Shown here piece by piece: positions 60,959 through 64,000 of a stretch of 64,000 bases of DNA. This DNA comes from Penumbrarchaeum sp964445525 (lineage in GTDB: Archaea; Thermoplasmatota; Penumbrarchaeia; Penumbrarchaeales; Penumbrarchaeaceae). The notes beneath the pieces are model-generated. The model was not told the origin of the DNA and made no database searches. It worked only from the letters and a program-made list of their open reading frames with translations. Within the stretch, counting starts at the first letter, position 1, and the number at the start of each line of letters is the position of its first letter. The stretch lies in contig CAYULA010000005.1 of assembly GCA_964445525.1 (NCBI GenBank), forward strand, positions 47,974 through 111,973, read 5' to 3'. The position numbers and the translations under genes are program-made.

Positions 60959-60968
60959 CCCACAACCC

Positions 60969-61021
60969 TTTCCACAAAGTGGAAATCGTTGACGGAAATG
61001 GACGATTGACTAACGTCAATC
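60969..61021. repeat. Cluster of small hairpins between the 93-bp repeats
   Basis: Contains TTTCCAC-AAA-GTGGAAA (60969-60985), AATCGT...ACGATT across about 60984-61007, and GATTGAC-TAAC-GTCAATC (61004-61021). The overlapping stems could form alternative folds. Confidence 0.55.
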
Positions 61022-61034
61022 ATCCTTGGCGCCA

Positions 61035-61127
61035 TAACCAAATGCTTCGCATCTGGGGCGCCGTTGGCCTCAAATACTATCCCTGCTTCTACAGTCATTC
61101 GTTTTCTCGCAGGGATAGCCAAGCTCG
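61035..61127 (+). repeat. 93-bp direct repeat, copy 2 (runs into the functional tRNA-Leu)
   Basis: Second copy of 60866-60958 (one mismatch in the first hairpin). Its left inverted arm 61057-61086 pairs with the tRNA 5' half at 61109-61139: 10 bp plus 13 bp around a 7/8-base mismatch, enclosing a 22-base loop. Confidence 0.85.
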
Positions 61128-61192
61128 GCCAACGGCGCCGGACTTAAGATCCGGTCCTTAGTGGTTCAAGGGTTCGAATCCCTTTCCCTGCA
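61109..61192 (+). tRNA. tRNA-Leu (anticodon UAA)
   Basis: An 84-base class II tRNA. Acceptor stem GCAGGGA / TCCCTGC (7 perfect pairs), D-arm GCC...GGC with GG in the loop, anticodon stem CCGGA / TCCGG with loop CTTAAGA (TAA at 61145-61147), 13-base variable arm, and T-arm AAGGG-TTCGAAT-CCCTT. The discriminator base is A, and CCA is not encoded. No intron is present. It reads UUA and UUG leucine codons. Confidence 0.93.
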
Positions 61193-61232
61193 CTTATCAT
61201 CAATTTATGAGTCTTGGGATTCGTTTAATGGT

Positions 61233-63818
61233 TCATTGTTGTTGGTCCTGCTGTTGTGGAATTTGAGTATTCTGAGGGGGCTCGTATTGAGGTGTGGTCT
61301 TTTGAGGTCCTCCCGCCTGTTGAGACTGGAGATATCCCTCCTGGACAGCACTCTCATCCACAGGGGAAGAGGAAACCACTTCCATCGGTGGCGTGCTCTG
61401 CTCTCCGGAAGATGAGGACCCGTATAATTGCTCATAGCTGAGATCATGCTGTTCATGGTCGATCGCATGTGCGTCGTCGGTTGAGATCGAGACATCGGTG
61501 TAGGCCGCCATCATCTTCCTCCTCTCCTGAATCAATCTCTCCTCCCTCTCCGATTCGCTTTCTTCAAGTTGGGGAATGTCCTCTCTCTTTTCTTCTTCCT
61601 TCTTCTTTTTGTTTGATTGAACAACCGCCACAATTATTATTAAGACCATTATCAAAACCACCATAATAACAAGAACAATCCAAAGAAGTGCCCCGGTTCC
61701 ATCGTCATCGGAGGTTGATTCGGCTTCGGGCATCTGAACGTAGAAGACCATGGTCATGGGTCCTTCCCCGTCTTCGTTGATCGCTGATATGCTGTAGTAA
61801 TAATCCAGCCCATCCTCTACATCTTCATCGATGAATTCCTCGTCGGTTTCAACCTCCCCAATTTCCGTAAGATTGTCCCTTTCCGGACCTCGGTAGACCT
61901 TGTATTTGGTGATCTCCTTTCCGCCGTCGCTGCTGGGTTCTGACCATGAGAGGATCACTGTCCCGTTCCTCTGATCCACTACCCCTGCGGTTGATTTCGG
62001 AACACCAGGAGGACCGGTCGGTCTTGCCTCCACAATATCTGTGGAATTGCCCTCCATCTCTACGTTGAACGCAGATATCCTGTAATAATAGGTAACACCG
62101 TTTGTGAGTTCGGTGTCGTTATAGAAATTCTGGGTCCCGGGCACTGTTCCGATGGAAGTAAGTGAATCCCTGGCGGTTCCCCTGAATATCTTGAATCCAT
62201 CTATTACCCTGCCGCCGAAGAAATCGGGTTGTTCCCAGGAAAGATAGGCCTTGCCTACATCGGTTTCTATTTTGAAATTTTGAGGCACCGATGGTCTCCC
62301 GTAGGGTCTGCCCATCATGGTGGGAGTGGCCAGACCTTCTCCGATCTCGGAGATTATTTTGAGCTCGTAGTAATATACGGAACCTACTTCCACATCCTCA
62401 TCGTAGAATTGGGTGTGCTCGTATGAAATGTTTTGATAGAGCTCAAGTGAATCCTCGGTGATTCCCCTGTAAATGAGAATATTTTCGTATGGGTATTCGC
62501 CGGTATAGGAAGGTTTTGTCCAGGCAAGTCTTACCTCCCCCTCCAGATCTATGACCCTGAAATTCTCGGGAGTCTTGGGAAGAGGCTCGGGTCTGATCAT
62601 CTCGGTGTTTGATCCCGGTCCCTCTCCTTCCGTATTGTATGCCCTGACCTGGAAATAGTATATCTGGTTGTTTTCGAGATCGGTCACGGTATGTTCAAGA
62701 ACGTCTCCGGCATCGGCACCCAGTTCCATATCCTCTCCGTGCTTGTTCATGTAAATGTAGTATCCCAGAATGGGGGTTCCGCCATCCTCCTCAGGAGGCT
62801 CCCAGACTACAACAATCTCGGTATTGCCGGGTTTCAAGGTCATGTTCTGTGGTTTTCCCGGTGGACCAAGAGGTGTCACCATGGTTGCCGAAGCGAAATC
62901 GCTTTCACCCTCGGAGTTGTAGGCTGTAACGGAATAGTAGTATGTGATCCCGTTCTCCAACCCGGTGTCAGTGAAGGTTTTCGTATAACCTATTGTTGCA
63001 ACATGTTCCAGGTTGTCCACATCAGGGCCCCGGTAGATCTTATGTCCCTCTATTGCGGCTCCGCCGTCCTCCAGAGAGTAATTCCACAAGAGAGTGACTG
63101 TTTCATCTCCCTTGGATGAGGAAAGATTGAAAGGGGGTTCGGGAACGGTCCTCGGGGTTACGGATTTTACATTGGTTCTCCTGCCGTCGCCTGCGGCGGT
63201 CACGGCGCATACCTGATAAAAATAGGGTACCCCGTTTTCAAGTCCCATGTCCGAATAGGTCTTGTCCGTGCCAACATCTTCCCTTGTGCTGAGATTGTTA
63301 TCGCTTGTTCCCTTGAACACCGAATAGAACTCCACCGGCGATCCGTTGGAATCATCAGGATCATTCCAGCTCAGATGCACCGCTTCCGATTCATATGTGG
63401 ACGTGAAGTTCGTTGGAGGTGAACAAGGACCCCTGGGAACTGCCGAAACCGGGGTGGAAGGATTGCTTGAACCGGATTCGTTGATTATCCTAATACTGTA
63501 ATAGTAGGTCCTGCCGTTGACCAGTGGAGTTTGTTCCCCGTCTATGAAAAATTCATCAAATGGACCCAGACTTGCAACAATGTTTTCCACATTGTCCGAA
63601 GAAGGACCTCTGAGAACCGTTATACCGGATATGTCGTTTCCCGTGAAACCGGGAGGTAGATCCCAATCCAGTCTTACCTCCTGATCCCTTGGAGTGGCAG
63701 TGACATTGATCGGCGGAGGAGGAAGATCCTCCCTTGTGGGATTCGAAACCGCTCCGATGGCGGCAGTCGATATAATTATTATAATGCTGGCAATGATTAT
63801 GGCGTATCTCTCTCTCAT
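61233..63818 (-). CDS. Surface protein with seven fibronectin type III domains, membrane anchor and Gln-rich cytoplasmic tail
   Basis: An 861-aa exported protein. The signal peptide (RYAIIIASIIIIISTAAIGAV) is followed by seven FN3 domains of about 95 residues, each with the P-x-x-P-x-N start, a conserved Trp (VRLDW, VHLSW, VTLLW, IVVVW, VRLAW, AYLSW, VILSW) and the YYY[SR]I / AxNxEGE end. One helix (LLWIVLVIMVVLIMVLIIIVAVV) comes next, then a basic segment and a cytoplasmic tail of about 130 residues rich in Ser, Glu and Gln. The start was set at ATG 63818 because GGTGA lies five bases before it. GTG 63842 and ATG 63830 are alternatives. Architecture suggests adhesion or signalling across the membrane. 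It ends convergent with the tRNA gene. Confidence 0.85.
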   Translation of the reverse strand: MRERYAIIIASIIIIISTAAIGAVSNPTREDLPPPPINVTATPRDQEVRLDWDLPPGFTGNDISGITVLRGPSSDNVENIVASLGPFDEFFIDGEQTPLVNGRTYYYSIRIINESGSSNPSTPVSAVPRGPCSPPTNFTSTYESEAVHLSWNDPDDSNGSPVEFYSVFKGTSDNNLSTREDVGTDKTYSDMGLENGVPYFYQVCAVTAAGDGRRTNVKSVTPRTVPEPPFNLSSSKGDETVTLLWNYSLEDGGAAIEGHKIYRGPDVDNLEHVATIGYTKTFTDTGLENGITYYYSVTAYNSEGESDFASATMVTPLGPPGKPQNMTLKPGNTEIVVVWEPPEEDGGTPILGYYIYMNKHGEDMELGADAGDVLEHTVTDLENNQIYYFQVRAYNTEGEGPGSNTEMIRPEPLPKTPENFRVIDLEGEVRLAWTKPSYTGEYPYENILIYRGITEDSLELYQNISYEHTQFYDEDVEVGSVYYYELKIISEIGEGLATPTMMGRPYGRPSVPQNFKIETDVGKAYLSWEQPDFFGGRVIDGFKIFRGTARDSLTSIGTVPGTQNFYNDTELTNGVTYYYRISAFNVEMEGNSTDIVEARPTGPPGVPKSTAGVVDQRNGTVILSWSEPSSDGGKEITKYKVYRGPERDNLTEIGEVETDEEFIDEDVEDGLDYYYSISAINEDGEGPMTMVFYVQMPEAESTSDDDGTGALLWIVLVIMVVLIMVLIIIVAVVQSNKKKKEEEKREDIPQLEESESEREERLIQERRKMMAAYTDVSISTDDAHAIDHEQHDLSYEQLYGSSSSGEQSTPPMEVVSSSPVDESAVQEGYLQSQQAGGPQKTTPQYEPPQNTQIPQQQDQQQ

Positions 63819-64000
63819 GGACCTCACCATCCTGGCCGTCACTCCTTGAATAAAGGATCCGTTGAATACTGGCGAACCTCTATTAAGGAGCCCCTGAGGG
63901 CCGGGTAAAATCTGCGGGATATGTCTTAAGGTTTTTGTCTGGTTGGGGTGTGGGACAAAATTATTCTTTACCCATCCACAACATGTTGTGCCAAAGTGAA

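Noticed and set aside
60866..61127. Two 93-bp repeats considered as a CRISPR array or attachment-site pair
   Set aside because: Only two copies, far too long for CRISPR repeats, with no cas genes. No integrase or element lies between the copies, only 76 bp.
60816..61161. Several short open frames on both strands over the tRNA-Leu repeats
   Set aside because: They arise from the duplicated, palindromic tRNA-derived sequence. Both strands give similar peptides and no ribosome binding site is present.
63933..63960. Inverted repeat TTTTGTC / GACAAAA near the right edge
   Set aside because: No gene is visible beyond it in the window and no T-run follows on the - strand, so its role cannot be supported.

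Overview
The window is from an archaeal chromosome. It carries archaeal or archaeal/eukaryotic-type information genes (ribosomal protein L21e, RNA polymerase subunit F/Rpb4, Pus10, archaeal-type threonyl-tRNA synthetase, TtuA-like thiolase, METTL5-like methyltransferase, ZPR1, SepF), isoprenoid-lipid genes (isopentenyl phosphate kinase, type 2 IPP isomerase, a UbiA prenyltransferase), the queDCE genes used for archaeosine, and TATA boxes placed for short-leader or leaderless mRNAs. DUF835, the many large surface proteins and several bacterial-type metabolic genes suggest a Thermoplasmatota-like euryarchaeon, but that placement is inference. Starts often use TTG or GTG behind GGTGGT or AGGTGA-like ribosome binding sites.

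Layout. 0-2.1 kb: RNase PH and a phenylacetate-CoA-ligase-family enzyme (- strand). 2.7-13.6 kb: a citrate block. aclB-aclA (ATP-citrate lyase) runs on the + strand. A tight - strand operon reads aconitase > citD > citE > citF > monomeric isocitrate dehydrogenase. A regulator built from a duplicated winged-helix unit is divergent from this operon. 14.9-21.4 kb: MgtC, a pentapeptide protein, a membrane-anchored clostripain-like protease, a membrane glycosyltransferase, and a receiver-hemerythrin-zinc-ribbon protein. 21.5-30.1 kb: thrS, a long coiled-coil protein, a DacZ-like cyclase, a ribbon-helix-helix regulator, and the archaeal cluster pus10-rpl21e-rpoF-DUF655. 30.1-33.8 kb: lipid and isoprenoid genes. 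33.9-41.5 kb: a DnaA-like AAA+ ATPase, RDD protein, TtuA, METTL5-like MTase, a ferric-reductase-like flavocytochrome, an acyl-ACP thioesterase and a TPR protein. 41.5-42.7 kb: an AT-rich patch with one orphan lipoprotein/PKD-like gene. 42.7-51.1 kb: a coiled-coil zinc-ribbon protein divergent from a giant HerA-DUF835-coiled-coil-wHTH fusion, then two membrane proteins with acidic tails, one a transglutaminase. 51.1-53 kb: queDCE. 53-58.3 kb: zpr1, sepF and a 1360-residue beta-propeller surface protein. 58.4-64 kb: DUF89 protein, CPBP protease, tRNA-Leu(UAA) in a duplicated, hairpin-rich locus, and a seven-FN3-domain surface protein.

How it fits together. The citrate block encodes two different citrate-cleaving systems plus aconitase and NADP-isocitrate dehydrogenase. 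This would connect acetyl-CoA, oxaloacetate, citrate and 2-oxoglutarate in either direction. The most unusual point is that CitD has an Arg where the prosthetic group is normally attached to Ser. Other points worth following are the DnaA-type ATPase without a DNA-binding domain, the HerA-DUF835 fusion, the altered RHR motif of the diadenylate cyclase homologue, and the tRNA-Leu repeat locus. No CRISPR array, complete insertion sequence or prophage was seen.
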